Assembly (NCBI GenBank): GCA_029264225.1
Contig: JARICB010000151.1
Coordinates: 1-23,369 of the forward strand
DNA length: 23,369 nucleotides
Direction: 5' to 3'
Origin: Nocardioides sp.
Lineage (GTDB): Bacteria; Actinomycetota; Actinomycetes; Propionibacteriales; Nocardioidaceae
The first letter of the stretch is position 1; every line of letters starts with the position of its first letter. Below are positions 22,805 to 23,369 of the stretch, one piece after another. A program made the position numbers and the translations under genes. The notes below the pieces were generated by a model, which worked only from the letters and a program-made list of their open reading frames with translations, ran no database searches and was not told the origin of the DNA.

Positions 22805-23249
22805 CGTCACCGCTTCTGCCCGTACCGATGCTGGGCTCGCCTGCGAGCTCCGCACCTCCGTCATGCGCCTACGCCGACGGCTGGCCTACGAACGTCACCC
22901 GGACAACTCCCTGAGCATCAGCCTGATGGCGGTGCTCGGTTGGCTCTTCCGCACCGCCGACGGCATGACGCTGGGTGATCTGGCCCGCGCCGAGAAGGTG
23001 CAGCCGCCCTCGATGACGCGCACCGTCGCCGCGCTCGAGCAGGCCGGCCACGTCCTGCGCCGCCCGCACCACACCGACGGACGTCAGTCGGTCATCACCC
23101 TCACCGAGCAGGGTCGCGAACTCGTGCTGGCCGATCGCCAGCGGCGCGACGCTTGGTTGGCGCGCCTGCTCGCCGATCTGAGCCCCGCAGAGCGTCAGGT
23201 CCTGCGGGCTACTGCCCCCATCCTCGACCGCCTCTCCCAAGCCGACTGA
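22797..23249 (+). CDS. MarR-family transcriptional regulator
   Basis: The 150-residue protein has the MarR winged-helix layout: an N-terminal helix, then LGWLFRTADGMTLGDLARAEKVQPPSMTRTVAALEQAGHVLRR as helix-turn-helix (about 45-88), a wing HTDGRQSVITLTEQGRELV and a C-terminal dimer helix (LLADLSPAERQVLRATAPIL). MarR proteins are usually dimeric repressors relieved by phenolic or drug-like ligands. An MFS gene starts 36 bases downstream on the same strand, so it likely controls that efflux-type transporter and itself. The ATG at 22797 has no good ribosome-binding site. It corresponds, by gene order recalled from M. tuberculosis, to Rv0880. Confidence 0.92.
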   Translation: MPTVTASARTDAGLACELRTSVMRLRRRLAYERHPDNSLSISLMAVLGWLFRTADGMTLGDLARAEKVQPPSMTRTVAALEQAGHVLRRPHHTDGRQSVITLTEQGRELVLADRQRRDAWLARLLADLSPAERQVLRATAPILDRLSQAD

Positions 23250-23285
23250 CGCACCCGATCCACAGCAAGGAGCACGAACGCCGAC

Positions 23286-23369
23286 TTGTCACCCACCTTC
23301 CGCTCGCTGCGCAACCCCAACTACCGGCTGTACGCCGCAGGTGGGGTGGTGTCCAACACCGGTACCTGG
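23286..23369 (+). CDS. MFS transporter, N-terminal fragment (cut by window edge)
   Basis: Twenty-eight codons from a TTG start read as FRSLRNPNYRLYAAGG and onward, ending VVSNTGTW, the typical opening of the DHA/enterobactin-exporter-like MFS transporters before helix 1. AAGGAG at 23267-23272 lies 13 bases before the TTG, a somewhat long spacing. No ATG, GTG or other TTG is available in frame nearby. Its position after the MarR gene suggests it is the regulated efflux pump. The rest of the gene is outside the window. Confidence 0.8.
   Translation, partial: MSPTFRSLRNPNYRLYAAGGVVSNTGTW

Noticed and set aside
22778..22978. Small ATG frame overlapping the MarR start, possible leaderless upstream ORF behind TAGCGT
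   Set aside because: The spacing to the box is 5 nt and the product has no family likeness. The MarR frame explains the region, though a short regulatory ORF cannot be excluded.

Overview
The window is GC-rich, gene-dense DNA of a high-GC actinobacterium. Protein resemblance suggests the Propionibacteriales, near Nocardioides; this is judged by eye and not searched. GTG starts are common, several genes appear to be leaderless, and the right third has the gene order cold-shock protein, MFS, DUF3027, methyltransferase, DUF2530, NCS2 permease, MarR that I associate with actinobacterial chromosomes. No rRNA, tRNA, insertion sequence, integrase, prophage or CRISPR array was seen, so this looks like core chromosome and not an island. 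No stretch without a gene exceeds about 135 bases.

Left part (1-6645): the 3' end of an XdhC-family maturation factor; a broken remnant of a GAF-type (AcoR-like) regulator; a probable lipoprotein with a hexamer repeat just after its lipobox cysteine; and an AlkB-type 2OG-Fe(II) dioxygenase on the minus strand. A MacB-like ABC exporter pair (ATPase 1945-2709, duplicated FtsX permease 2714-5245) follows, then a GntR/HutC regulator with a perfect palindrome in its first codons.

Middle (6049-15743): a minus-strand operon runs from a leaderless promoter near 10610 through a helicase-associated/WYL-like protein, an XPB-type helicase and an HD-domain hydrolase. Divergent from it is a plus-strand phospho-signalling operon: PP2C phosphatase, FHA protein, RDD-FHA membrane protein. 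It has two phosphothreonine readers and one eraser but no kinase in view. A secreted subtilisin (S8) converges on it.

Right part (15857-23369): a single ORF fusing a HAD hydrolase to a LarE-type sulfur transferase, the most unusual protein here; a long-form cold-shock protein (CspB type); an MFS transporter; a DUF3027 protein with a possible zinc site; a 72-bp near-perfect inverted repeat; a methyltransferase and DUF2530 pair sharing a GTGA overlap; an AzgA-like NCS2 purine permease followed by a large hairpin; a MarR regulator; and the start of another MFS transporter cut by the window edge.

A recurring feature is a TANNNT box 6-7 nt before the start codon with no Shine-Dalgarno sequence, the layout of a leaderless actinobacterial transcript. 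It helped choose starts for the AlkB, GntR, helicase-associated, HAD-LarE and DUF2530 genes.
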